The notes under the pieces were generated by a model that was not told where the DNA came from, did not search any database, and worked only from the letters and a program-made list of their open reading frames with translations. Positions 34,467-43,181 of a stretch of DNA of 64,000 bases are shown here, piece after piece. The stretch lies in assembly GCF_022808775.1 (NCBI RefSeq), contig NZ_JAKZLA010000002.1, positions 124,001 to 188,000 of the forward strand, given 5' to 3'. Position 1 is the stretch's first letter. Each line of letters starts with the position of its first letter. Position numbers and translations under genes: made by a program. The DNA comes from Geothrix terrae (lineage in GTDB: Bacteria; Acidobacteriota; Holophagae; Holophagales; Holophagaceae).

Positions 34467-34960
34467 TGGCCGCCCCCGTCGAAATCCTCTCCCGCCTGCT
34501 CTGGGTCCGCGACGCCGCGGCCCTGCCGGACCAGGCCCTGGCGGACCAGCTGGGGCTGGAGCCCAAGGCCCTCGCCGCCCTGGTGACCTCGCACGCCGAC
34601 CGGTTCCCCGAGGCCCTCGTCTTCCACCTGACCGCCGAGGAGCGCCAGCGCATCCCCGACGCGCCGGTGCTGGCCTTCACCGAGGCCGGAGCCGCCCTGC
34701 TGGCGGGCCTGGTGCCCGGCCACGAGCCCGCCCTGCTCAAGCTCCTGCCTGCTTTCGCCGAGGCCCGGCACGTGATCACCGCCCAGGCGGAGCTGTCCCT
34801 GCGCGTGACGGCCCTGGAGCAGAAGCTGGACACGCTCATCAAGATCATCCAGGGCGAGGAGGTCGAGGGCGCCCCCAAGGTGCGACCCATCGGGTTCGTC
34901 ACCGAGGAGGACCTGCCCCACGGGCTGAAGACCCAGCAACGCAACGACAAAAAGAGATGA
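34466..34960 (+). CDS. ORF6N-like (KilA-N-related) domain protein
   Basis: 164 residues. The N-terminus (LLWVRDAAALPDQALADQLG, then KALAALVTSHADRFPEALVF and HLTAEE) follows the ORF6N pattern of phage-type antirepressor or DNA-binding domains, somewhat degenerate. A short coiled coil (TALEQKLDTLIKIIQ) precedes a basic tail. It overlaps pyrB at its start and gpmI at its end by one to four bases, so it is locked into a housekeeping operon. DNA binding is possible; its target is unknown. Confidence 0.7.
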   Translation: MAAPVEILSRLLWVRDAAALPDQALADQLGLEPKALAALVTSHADRFPEALVFHLTAEERQRIPDAPVLAFTEAGAALLAGLVPGHEPALLKLLPAFAEARHVITAQAELSLRVTALEQKLDTLIKIIQGEEVEGAPKVRPIGFVTEEDLPHGLKTQQRNDKKR

Positions 34961-36492
34961 CGCCCTCCATGATCCCCGGCCCCATCACGCTCCTCATCCT
35001 CGACGGCTTTGGCGACGGGCCGCGGAACGCCTTTGACGCCACGTTCGTGGCGGCCATGCCGCGCTTCAATGCGCTGCGGAAGACCTACGCCACCACGCAG
35101 CTCTTCACCAGCGGCGAGGCCGTGGGCCTGCCGGATGGGCAGTTCGGCAACTCGGAAGTGGGGCACATGAACCTGGGCGCCGGCCGGGTGGTCTGGCAGG
35201 AGCTCACCCGCATCGATGCCGCCATCCGGCGGGGCACCTTCCGGGAGAACCCCGCCATGAGTGCCCTGCTGGCCAGCCTCAAGGCCTCGGGCAAGCGTCT
35301 CCACCTCATGGGCCTCGTGAGCGACGGCGGCGTCCACAGCCACCAGAACCACCTCGTGGCCCTGGCCCAGTGGGCCCAGGCCGAGGGCGTGCCCACCACC
35401 ATCCACGCCATCACGGACGGACGCGACACGGGTCAGAAGAGCTCCGACGGCTACCTCCAGTGGCTGACCTTTCAGCTGCGCAACACACCGCTGGTGACCA
35501 TCGGATCGGTATGCGGGCGATACACGGCCATGGATCGCGACAAGCGCTGGGAACGCACGGAGCAGGCCTGGAAGCTCTACGTGGACGGCAACGCCCCTCA
35601 GGCCGCGCCGGACGCCCTGGCCGCCATCGCCGCGGCCTACGCCCGGGGCGAGACGGACGAGTTCGTGGCCCCCACGAAGCTCGACGCCTTCCACCCGATC
35701 GCCGACGGCGACGGTGTGCTTTGGTTCAACTTCCGCGCCGACCGCGCGCGCCAGATGTGCCACGCTCTGGTGCATCCGGACTTCAAGGGCTTCGCCCCGG
35801 ACCATCGCCCCAAGGTGGAGCTCGTCACCTTCACCGCCTACGACATCGAGCTGGCCCCGTACGTGTCCGTGGCCTACCCGCCCCAGAGCCTGGAGCACAT
35901 CCTGGGCGAGCTCGTCAGCGCGCAGGGCTGGCGCCAGTTCCGCACGGCCGAAACCGAGAAATACGCCCATGTCACCTACTTCTTCAACGGCGGGCGGGAG
36001 GCGCCTTTCGAAGGCGAGGAGCGCCGTCTGGTGCCCTCCCCCAAGGTGGCCACCTACGACCTCCAGCCCGAGATGAGCCTGCCGGACGTGAGCCAGGGCC
36101 TCGAGGCCGCCATCCGCTCCGGCCAGTACCGGCTCCTGGTCTGCAACCTGGCCAATCCGGACATGATCGGCCACACGGGTGACCTGAAGGCGGCCATCAC
36201 GGCCTGCGAGGCCGTGGACGCGGCCGTGGGCCGCATCGTGGACGCCACCCTGGCTGCGGGCGGCGCCCTCTTCATCACCGCCGACCACGGCAACTGCGAG
36301 TGCATGCGCGACGAAGGCGGCAATCCCCACACCTCGCACACCCTGAACCCGGTCCCCGCGGTCCTCGTGGCCCGGGGCTTCGAGGCCCGGCAGCTCCGCA
36401 GCGGCGGCGCCCTCAACGATGTGGCGCCCACCCTGCTGAAGCTGTTCGGCCTCCCCCAGCCCGAGGTCATGGACGGGAAGAGCCTGTTCTGA
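34957..36492 (+). CDS. gpmI: 2,3-bisphosphoglycerate-independent phosphoglycerate mutase
   Basis: 511 residues, alkaline-phosphatase-superfamily glycolytic enzyme using two Mn ions. Metal ligand Asp in LLILDGFGDG; catalytic Ser66 in FGNSEVGHMNLGAGRV; DGGVHSHQNHL; TDGRDTGQKSS; NFRADRARQM; and the C-terminal DHGNCECMRDEGG...TSHT metal site. The start overlaps the upstream stop as ATGA. Complete and of normal length. Confidence 0.96.
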   Translation: MTPSMIPGPITLLILDGFGDGPRNAFDATFVAAMPRFNALRKTYATTQLFTSGEAVGLPDGQFGNSEVGHMNLGAGRVVWQELTRIDAAIRRGTFRENPAMSALLASLKASGKRLHLMGLVSDGGVHSHQNHLVALAQWAQAEGVPTTIHAITDGRDTGQKSSDGYLQWLTFQLRNTPLVTIGSVCGRYTAMDRDKRWERTEQAWKLYVDGNAPQAAPDALAAIAAAYARGETDEFVAPTKLDAFHPIADGDGVLWFNFRADRARQMCHALVHPDFKGFAPDHRPKVELVTFTAYDIELAPYVSVAYPPQSLEHILGELVSAQGWRQFRTAETEKYAHVTYFFNGGREAPFEGEERRLVPSPKVATYDLQPEMSLPDVSQGLEAAIRSGQYRLLVCNLANPDMIGHTGDLKAAITACEAVDAAVGRIVDATLAAGGALFITADHGNCECMRDEGGNPHTSHTLNPVPAVLVARGFEARQLRSGGALNDVAPTLLKLFGLPQPEVMDGKSLF

Positions 36493-36501
36493 CGAGGCCG
36501 C

Positions 36502-38115
36502 ATGAGCCACACGTCACCCCCATCACGGATCACGCCTTCGACCTTCATCAAGGTGATGGGCGCGCTGCTGGCCCTGTTCAACCTGCTGGCCCTGGCCCTT
36601 GCCATCTGGGTGCTGGCCCTGAGCCACCGGCACCAGGTGGAACGGGCGGAATCCACCACCCAGAACCTGGCCCAGGTACTGGAAGACAACGTGGAGGACA
36701 CCATCCAGAGAATCGACCTGGCCATCAGGTCCATCCAGGATGAGGCCCGCCACGACCCCACCGGCCGGAGGGTGAACGCCCTCGCCCAGACCCAGCTCCG
36801 CCGGATGGGCATCCTCGCCTCCATCCAGATCGTCGATGCCGGTGGGCGCATCATCCACGCGGCTCCATCCGGACTCGCGGTCAATACGGTCGACCCAGCC
36901 TTCTTTCTGCAACTCAGGGAAGCGCCCCTGGACACCCTCTCCATTTCTCGCCCGGTGCAGGATCAGGGGGGGACCTGGGGCATCATCCTGGCCCGCCCTC
37001 TCGAAAGGAAGGGTGGCGGTTTCGCCGGCGCGGTCCTGGCCGTCCTGCCCACTGAACAACTGGCCCGGACCATGTCCCGCCTGGACGTGGGCATGAAGGG
37101 ATCCGTGTCCCTGAGGGGAACGGACCTCAGCCTGCTCGCCAGGTACCCCGATTTCGAGGGCCAGCAGAAGATGACGGGCGACACCCGGATCCAGGGCGGC
37201 TACCTGGAGGCGGTGCGTTCCGAGAGCCCCTCCACCCATTTCACGGAACGGTCGAGCCTCGATGGGGCCCTACGCACCTATACCTTGCGCAAGACTGATG
37301 ATCCACGGTTCTACATTCTGGTGGGACTGGCCCAGGTCGAGTACCTCCGCACCTGGCGCCACCAGGTCGCCTTCGCCGTCCTGGCGATCCTGGGACTGGC
37401 CTCCCTCACGCTGGCGCTGGGCTGGCAGGCGCGGGCCTCCTGGACCCGGCAGCTGGCGGACCAGGAGCGCCTGGCCGCCCAGGAAGCCCGATACCGCCTG
37501 CTGGCGGAGAACGCCACGGATGTCATCTGGTCCATGGATCCGGATGGCCGGCTCACCTACATCAGCCCTTCCATCTTCCGCCAGCGCGGATGGACCGCCG
37601 AGGAGTTCATGGCCCTCAGCTCCGAGGAACGGGCGCTGTCCCGGAAGGGGAGCGAGGTGTTCCGGGAACGGATGGACAAGGCGCGTCAGCTTCCTCCCGG
37701 CTCCCAGCCGTTCGAGCACGACCTGCTCCAGACGACCGTGAAGCGCAAGGATGGCCGGGAGATCCAGGTGGAGGCCCAGTGGCGCATCGTCTGGGGCGAG
37801 GGGGGCAGCCTGCTCGGCTTCCAGGGCGTCACCCGGGACATCACCGAACGCAAGCGCATGGAGGTGGAGCGCGAGCGCCTGATCCAGGACCTCACCCATG
37901 CGCTGGCCGACGTGAAGCAGCTCAGCGGCATGCTTCCCATCTGCAGCAACTGCAAGAAGGTGCGCGACGACCACGGCTACTGGAGCCAGATCGAGACCTA
38001 CCTGTCCGAGCACACGGAAGCCACCTTCACCCACGGCGTCTGCCCCGATTGCGCCCAGAAGTTCCGGGAAGAGATCCAGGCGCGCCGCGCCCAGAGAACC
38101 GAGGGGGAAGCGTGA
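36502..38115 (+). CDS. Cache-PAS membrane sensor with a C-terminal four-Cys module, no kinase domain
   Basis: 537 residues. Two membrane segments (about 16-42 and 290-310) enclose an extracytoplasmic Cache-like sensor domain. A PAS domain (LLAENATDVIWSMDPDGRLT to LLGFQGVTRDITERKRM) and a short coiled coil follow. The protein ends with LPICSNCKKVRDDHGYW and HGVCPDCAQKF, a Cys4 module common at the ends of PAS or receiver proteins. No histidine kinase, GGDEF or methyl-accepting domain is present, so signalling must go through a partner. It begins nine bases after gpmI. Confidence 0.82.
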   Translation: MSHTSPPSRITPSTFIKVMGALLALFNLLALALAIWVLALSHRHQVERAESTTQNLAQVLEDNVEDTIQRIDLAIRSIQDEARHDPTGRRVNALAQTQLRRMGILASIQIVDAGGRIIHAAPSGLAVNTVDPAFFLQLREAPLDTLSISRPVQDQGGTWGIILARPLERKGGGFAGAVLAVLPTEQLARTMSRLDVGMKGSVSLRGTDLSLLARYPDFEGQQKMTGDTRIQGGYLEAVRSESPSTHFTERSSLDGALRTYTLRKTDDPRFYILVGLAQVEYLRTWRHQVAFAVLAILGLASLTLALGWQARASWTRQLADQERLAAQEARYRLLAENATDVIWSMDPDGRLTYISPSIFRQRGWTAEEFMALSSEERALSRKGSEVFRERMDKARQLPPGSQPFEHDLLQTTVKRKDGREIQVEAQWRIVWGEGGSLLGFQGVTRDITERKRMEVERERLIQDLTHALADVKQLSGMLPICSNCKKVRDDHGYWSQIETYLSEHTEATFTHGVCPDCAQKFREEIQARRAQRTEGEA

Positions 38116-38660
38116 AGATCGCCTTCATCGGCACGCATGGCGTGGGGAAGACCACGCTCTGCTATGAGCTGGCCGCGGCCCTCAAGCGGGAGGGCGTCCA
38201 TGTGGACATCGTGAAGGAGGTCGCGCGGCTCTCGCCCCTGCCCATCAATCAGAAGACCTCGCTGGAAGCCCAGACCTGGATCTTCTTCACGCAGATGGCC
38301 GAGGAGATCCGGTCCGGCAGCCAGCATGATGTCGTGGTGTGCGACCGCAGCGTGCTGGACAACTACGCCTACATGATGCTGGCCTTCGGCCGGCAGCTGC
38401 CCATCGAGCGCTTCATGCACCACTGGATGAAGAGCTACGACCTGCTGTTCAAGGTGCCCTTCTCCGGCCACCTGGCGGCGGATGGCGTGCGCGACACGGA
38501 CACGTTCTTCGCCGAGTCCATCGACAAGCTCGTGGACAAGCTCCTGGACGAGCGGAGCCTGGTCCACGAGCGCCTGGACCCCGAGGACCGGCCGGGCTGG
38601 ATCCACCGGGTGAAGGACGTGGTCCTGCACCACCCCAAGGGGCAGAAGCGGTTGTTATAG
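38112..38660 (+). CDS. P-loop nucleotide kinase-like / AAA_28-type ATPase
   Basis: 182 residues from a GTG that overlaps the previous stop (GTGA). Walker A GTHGVGKTT lies at residues 7-15; VVVCDRSVLDNYAYM forms the second strand with the DR motif; EVARLSPL and TLxE-like ETA segments fit small NTP kinases of the AAA_28 group (some act as NadR-like nucleoside kinases). The C-terminal LDERSLVHERLDPEDRPGW may be a lid. Substrate unknown. Coupling to the PAS sensor hints at a shared pathway, which is inference. Confidence 0.72.
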   Translation: MKIAFIGTHGVGKTTLCYELAAALKREGVHVDIVKEVARLSPLPINQKTSLEAQTWIFFTQMAEEIRSGSQHDVVVCDRSVLDNYAYMMLAFGRQLPIERFMHHWMKSYDLLFKVPFSGHLAADGVRDTDTFFAESIDKLVDKLLDERSLVHERLDPEDRPGWIHRVKDVVLHHPKGQKRLL

Positions 38661-38750
38661 ACCATTTGGTCATTTGTGATCCAGATCGCCCCGATTGGAC
38701 TGGAGCCGCTCCTGACTCCGGGTAGATCATCCATGGACCGGGAGGCGTCC

Positions 38751-40496
38751 ATGGCCCTGAATGACACTCAGCTCGTGCGCGGCGGCAGTTTCATGTTCCA
38801 CCCCGCGGGCACCCTGCCCCAGTTCACTGCCGAGGAGAGCAGCGAGGAGGCTCTCGCCATCGCCGAGGCCGCCCGCGACTTCGTCAGCGGCGAGGTCATG
38901 CCCCGGGACGAAGAGATCGACCACCTGGACCTGGAGCTGAACCGCGAGCTGCTGCGCAAGGCCGGCGAGCTGGGCATCCTCGGCATCGAGATCCCCGAGG
39001 CCTACGGCGGCCTGGATCTGGACAAGAAAACCGCCCTCCTGGTGCTGGAGGAGATGGCCAAGCAGGCCAGCTTCTCCACCAGCTACGGCGCCCACACCAG
39101 CATCGGCACCCTGCCCATCGTCTACTTCGGGAACCACGCGCAGAAGGCGAAGTACCTGCCCAGGCTGGCCAGCGGCGAATGGGTGGCGGCCTACGCGCTG
39201 ACCGAGGCCGGCAGCGGCTCCGACGCGCTCGGCGCCAAGGCCACCGCGGTGCTGGAGGACGGCCACTGGGTGTTGAACGGCACCAAGGCCTGGATCACCA
39301 ACGCGGGCTTCGCCGATGTCTTCGTGGTCTTCGCGAAGGTCAACGGCACCCACCTCAGCGCCTTCATCGTCGAGAAGACCGATCCCGGCGTGAGCACCGG
39401 CGCCGAGGAGAAGAAGCTCGGCATCAAGGGCAGCTCCACCCGCACGGTCATCCTCGACAACTGCCGCATCCCCGAGGACCGGCTGCTGGGAGGCAAGGGT
39501 AAGGGCGCCCGCATCGCCTTCGGCATCCTGAACGTGGGCCGCTTCAAGCTGGGCGCCAGCTCCGCCGGGGCCGGCAAGCGCGTGCTGGAGTACACGCTCA
39601 AATACGCCGGAGAGCGCACCCAGTTCGGCAAGCCGCTCACCGCCTTCGGCCTCATCCAGCAGAAGCTGGCCAACATGGCCGTGCGGATCTTCGTGGGCGA
39701 GAGCATGAACTTCCGCACCATCGGCTACCTGGACGAGGCCCTGGCCCACACCAGCTGGGACAGCGAGACCGGCGGCGCGGACAAGATGAAGGCTATCGAG
39801 GAGTACTCGGTGGAGGCCTCCATGGCCAAGGTCTGGGGCAGCGAGGCCCTCTTCGCCACGGCCGACGACGCCCTGCAGACCTTCGGCGGCGCCGGCTTCA
39901 GCGCCGAGTACCCGGCGGAGAAGATCTACCGCGACTGCCGCATCAACCGCATCTTCGAGGGCACCAACGAGATCAACCGCCTCCTCGTCGCCGGCACCTT
40001 CCTCAAGCGCTGCAGCGGCACGGATGGGCTGCCTCTGGCCGAGGCCTCGGCGGCGGCCCTGAACCTGCCTGCCGATCCCCTCCTGGCCACCGTGGCCCTG
40101 GCCAAGGCTCGGGCCCTGAAGGTCATCGCCCGGGCCCAGGCCGAGCAGGGGCCGAAGATCCTGGACAACCAGGAGGCCGCGGCCCACATCGCGAATCTCC
40201 TGCTGGAACTCTATGCCATGGAGTCCGCCGTGGTGCGGGCAGGGAAGATGGCCACCGCCGGCCACCGCTGGGCCGCCTTGGCCCGGGACCTGGCCGAGGT
40301 CTATGCCCAGGAGGCCTGGAACCGCGTGCAGGCCGAGGCCCGCATGCTGGCGGGCGAGCTGGCCTCCGGCGAGGCCCTGGACGCCCTCATGGCGGAACTG
40401 CTCGCCATGCGCGCGCCGGCTCCTGCGCCCCTCTCCGCGCTGCGGAACCGCATCGCCCTCGCCCTCATGGACCAGGGGCGGTACCCCATCGGATAG
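38751..40496 (+). CDS. Acyl-CoA dehydrogenase (long, VLCAD-like)
   Basis: 581 residues, FAD enzyme of beta-oxidation that makes trans-2-enoyl-CoA. FAD and substrate block YALTEAGSGSDALGAKATAV, WITNAGFADVFVVFAKV, RTQFGKPLTAFGLIQQKLA, and the catalytic Glu region RINRIFEGTNEINRL. A C-terminal helical extension of some 150 residues is like that of very-long-chain enzymes. ATG 38751 is preceded by GGGAGG; the frame is open to 38676. It is strikingly similar to the protein at 41324, so the two are paralogues. Confidence 0.92.
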   Translation: MALNDTQLVRGGSFMFHPAGTLPQFTAEESSEEALAIAEAARDFVSGEVMPRDEEIDHLDLELNRELLRKAGELGILGIEIPEAYGGLDLDKKTALLVLEEMAKQASFSTSYGAHTSIGTLPIVYFGNHAQKAKYLPRLASGEWVAAYALTEAGSGSDALGAKATAVLEDGHWVLNGTKAWITNAGFADVFVVFAKVNGTHLSAFIVEKTDPGVSTGAEEKKLGIKGSSTRTVILDNCRIPEDRLLGGKGKGARIAFGILNVGRFKLGASSAGAGKRVLEYTLKYAGERTQFGKPLTAFGLIQQKLANMAVRIFVGESMNFRTIGYLDEALAHTSWDSETGGADKMKAIEEYSVEASMAKVWGSEALFATADDALQTFGGAGFSAEYPAEKIYRDCRINRIFEGTNEINRLLVAGTFLKRCSGTDGLPLAEASAAALNLPADPLLATVALAKARALKVIARAQAEQGPKILDNQEAAAHIANLLLELYAMESAVVRAGKMATAGHRWAALARDLAEVYAQEAWNRVQAEARMLAGELASGEALDALMAELLAMRAPAPAPLSALRNRIALALMDQGRYPIG

Positions 40497-41189
40497 CTAG
40501 CGGATCCCCGTGTGCAGGGCGGCGATGCCGCCCGTGAGGTTCGTCCACACCACCTGGCGGAAGCCCGCGGCAGTCAGTTCCGCGGCCAGGGCCCCTTGGT
40601 CCGGGAAGCCCCGGATGCTCTCGGGAAGGTAGGTGTAGGCGGAGGCGTCGCCGCTGATCCAGGCGCCGATGCGCGGCAGCACCCGGAGGCTGTACCAGTC
40701 GTAGACGGCCTTCAGCCCGGGCACCACCGGCGTGCTGAACTCCAGGATGGTGAGCTGGCCCCCAGGCTTCAGCACCCGCAGGAATTCCGCGTAGGCCAGG
40801 GGCCGGACCTCCACGTTGCGGATGCCGTAGCAGATGGTGATGCCGTCGAAGGTGGCGTCCTTGAAGGGCAGCCGCTGGGCATCCGCGTCGCTGGAGGCCC
40901 AGATCCGGTCCGCCAGGCCCTTGCGCTGGAACTTGACGGGCCCCAGGCGCAGCATGGCGTGGGTGAAGTCCGTGCTGACCACCTCGGCGCCGCGGCGGGC
41001 CAGGGCCACGCTGGAATCCCCGGTGCCGGCGGCCACGTCCAGGAAGCGCTTCCCGGGCGCCGCCCCGGCGCGGCGGGCCATGCGCCACCACCACCAGAAG
41101 TCCACACCTCCGGACAGCACGTGGTTCAGGAGGTCGTACTTCCCGGCGATGGCCGAAAACATCTGCTGCACATGACGGCCTTCCGGCAT
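40497..41189 (-). CDS. ubiE: Demethylmenaquinone / ubiquinone C-methyltransferase
   Basis: A 230-residue class I methyltransferase that adds the ring methyl group in quinone synthesis; menaquinone is the likely product in this organism. VQQMFSAIAGKYDLLNHVLS near the start; SAM motif FLDVAAGTGDSSVALAR; TICYGIRNV; LKPGGQLTILEFS and YTYLPESIRGFPDQ are all UbiE/MenG signatures. AGGAGG lies four bases before the ATG. It is convergent with, and directly abuts, the first acyl-CoA dehydrogenase gene. Confidence 0.94.
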   Translation of the reverse strand: MPEGRHVQQMFSAIAGKYDLLNHVLSGGVDFWWWWRMARRAGAAPGKRFLDVAAGTGDSSVALARRGAEVVSTDFTHAMLRLGPVKFQRKGLADRIWASSDADAQRLPFKDATFDGITICYGIRNVEVRPLAYAEFLRVLKPGGQLTILEFSTPVVPGLKAVYDWYSLRVLPRIGAWISGDASAYTYLPESIRGFPDQGALAAELTAAGFRQVVWTNLTGGIAALHTGIR

Positions 41190-41323
41190 CCAACCTCCTG
41201 GGAACCTCCATTGAACCAGAGAGGAGACCTACCTGAGGTATCCCAGGCATTGACCGGAGGTAGAGGCTAGTCAAGAGCCGCGCGGACCCCCATCGTGATC
41301 CCTACCCAATCTGGAGGACAGAG

Positions 41324-43108
41324 ATGAGCACCGCCGCTGCAGAGCAGGTCAAGGGAGGCAGTTTCCTGTTGACCCCCATCGGGGCCCTGCCCCAGTTCAC
41401 CGCCGAGGAGTTCGGCGATGACGCCAAGGAGTTCGCCCGGGCCGCCCGGGACTTCATCGAGGGCGAGGTCATCCCCCGGGACGAGGAGATCGACAAGCTC
41501 GACCTCCCCCTCACCATCCAGCTCATGAAGAAGGCCGGCGAGCTGGGCCTTCTGGGCCTGGAGATCCCCGAGGCCTACGAAGGCATGGACGTGGACAAGC
41601 GCACCGCCATGCTCGTGCTCGAGGAGATGAGCAAGCAGGGCAGCTTCGCCGTGAGCTACAGCGCCAACACCGGCATCGGCACCCTGCCCATCGTCTACTT
41701 CGGCACCGAGGCCCAGAAGAAGGCCTACCTGCCCAAGCTGGCCACGGGCGAGTGGCTGGCCGCCTATGCCCTCACCGAGGCCGGCAGCGGCTCCGACGCC
41801 CTGGGCGCCAAGGCCACCGCCGTGCTGGACGGGGACGCTTGGGTGCTGAACGGCACCAAGATGTGGATCACCAACGCCGGCTTCGCCGATGTCTTCGTGA
41901 TCTTCGCCAAGGTGGACGGCAAGGACTTCAGCGCCTTCATCGTCGAGAAGACGGATCCCGGCGTCAGCACCGGCGCCGAAGAGAAGAAGATGGGCATCAA
42001 GGGCAGCTCCACCCGCACCGTCATCCTGGAGAACTGCCGCATCCCCAAGGATCGCCTGCTGGGCGAGATCGGAAAGGGCCACAAGATCGCCTTCGGCATC
42101 CTGAACATCGGCCGCTTCAAGCTGGGCGTGGGAAGCCAGGGCGGCATGAAGCGGATCCTGGAATACACGATCAAGTACACCGGCGAGCGCCAGCAGTTCG
42201 GCAAGCCCATCAACTCCTTCGGCCTCATCCAGCAGAAGCTGGCGGACATGGCCACCAAGATCTTCGTGGCCGAAGCGCTCAACTTCCGCACCATCGGCTA
42301 CCTGGATGACGCCCTCCACGCCACCAGCTGGGACAGCCCCACGGCCGGCGCCGACAAGATGGCCGCCATCGACGAGTACGCCATCGAGTGCAGCATCTCG
42401 AAGGTGTGGGCGAGCGAGGCCCTGTTCTCCGTGGCGGACGAGGCCGTGCAGGCCTTCGGCGGCTACGGGTTCAGCGCCGAGTACCCGCCCGAGAAGGCCC
42501 AGCGCGACTGCCGCATCAACCGCATCTTCGAGGGCACCAACGAGATCAACCGCCTCCTCATCGCCGGCACGCTGCTCAAGCGCGCCATGAAGGGCGAGCT
42601 GCCGCTCATGCAGTTCGGCCAGCAGGTGGCCAAGGAGATCTCCAACCCCATCAAGGCTGAGAGCTTCACGGGCCCCCTCGCCCGCCTGAAGCATGGCGTG
42701 GAGCTCAGCAAGCGCCAGTGCATGCTGGCCGCGGGCCTGGCGGTGCAGGTGCTGGGCCAGAAGCTCGTGGACAACCAGGAGGTCATGGCCCGCATGAGCA
42801 ACATGCTCATGGAGATCTACGCCATGGAGAGCGCCGTGGTGCGCGCCGAGCGCATGGTGGAGTCCGGCCACCGCTGGGCCCAGATCGCCCGCGACATGAC
42901 CGAGCTCTACGTGAACGAGAGCTGGCACAAGGTCCACGGCGACGCCCGCATGCTCTGCGCCGACGTGGTGGAAGGCGAGGCCCTGCGCCACGCCCTGGCC
43001 GGCGTGAAGGCCTTCACCGAGTTCCACCCCACCAGCAGCGCCCGCCTGCGGGGCCGCATCGCCTCGGAGCTGATCCAGAAGGGCTGCTATCCCGTCGAAG
43101 TGATCTGA
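41324..43108 (+). CDS. Acyl-CoA dehydrogenase (long, VLCAD-like), paralogue
   Basis: 594 residues; same architecture as the 38751 gene, with the shared N-terminus GGSFLLTPIGALPQFTAEE, TEAGSGSDALGAKATAV, RQQFGKPINSFGLIQQKLAD and INRIFEGTNEINRLLIAG. The two proteins align through nearly their whole length, so tandem gene duplication with later insertion or retention of ubiE is likely. GGAGG nine to ten bases before the ATG supports this start. Different chain-length preference is plausible but unproven. Confidence 0.92.
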   Translation: MSTAAAEQVKGGSFLLTPIGALPQFTAEEFGDDAKEFARAARDFIEGEVIPRDEEIDKLDLPLTIQLMKKAGELGLLGLEIPEAYEGMDVDKRTAMLVLEEMSKQGSFAVSYSANTGIGTLPIVYFGTEAQKKAYLPKLATGEWLAAYALTEAGSGSDALGAKATAVLDGDAWVLNGTKMWITNAGFADVFVIFAKVDGKDFSAFIVEKTDPGVSTGAEEKKMGIKGSSTRTVILENCRIPKDRLLGEIGKGHKIAFGILNIGRFKLGVGSQGGMKRILEYTIKYTGERQQFGKPINSFGLIQQKLADMATKIFVAEALNFRTIGYLDDALHATSWDSPTAGADKMAAIDEYAIECSISKVWASEALFSVADEAVQAFGGYGFSAEYPPEKAQRDCRINRIFEGTNEINRLLIAGTLLKRAMKGELPLMQFGQQVAKEISNPIKAESFTGPLARLKHGVELSKRQCMLAAGLAVQVLGQKLVDNQEVMARMSNMLMEIYAMESAVVRAERMVESGHRWAQIARDMTELYVNESWHKVHGDARMLCADVVEGEALRHALAGVKAFTEFHPTSSARLRGRIASELIQKGCYPVEVI

Positions 43109-43137
43109 ACCGGCGCTGCATCGCGGCGGCGAGCACG

Positions 43138-43163
43138 GAATGGGCCCCAACCGGGGCCCATTC
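43138..43163. terminator. Bidirectional hairpin between convergent genes
   Basis: An 11-bp perfect stem GAATGGGCCCC / GGGGCCCATTC with a 4-base loop, between acyl-CoA dehydrogenase and the FecR/DUF6600 gene. No T-run. Confidence 0.65.
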
Positions 43164-43181
43164 TGCGTTCAAGGGGTCGGT

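Noticed and set aside
34393-36510. 705-codon minus-strand frame over gpmI
   Set aside because: Antisense shadow of a highly conserved glycolytic gene.
41267-43150. 627-codon minus-strand frame over the second acyl-CoA dehydrogenase
   Set aside because: A similar shadow occurs over the first paralogue at 38727-40265, as expected from shared codon bias.
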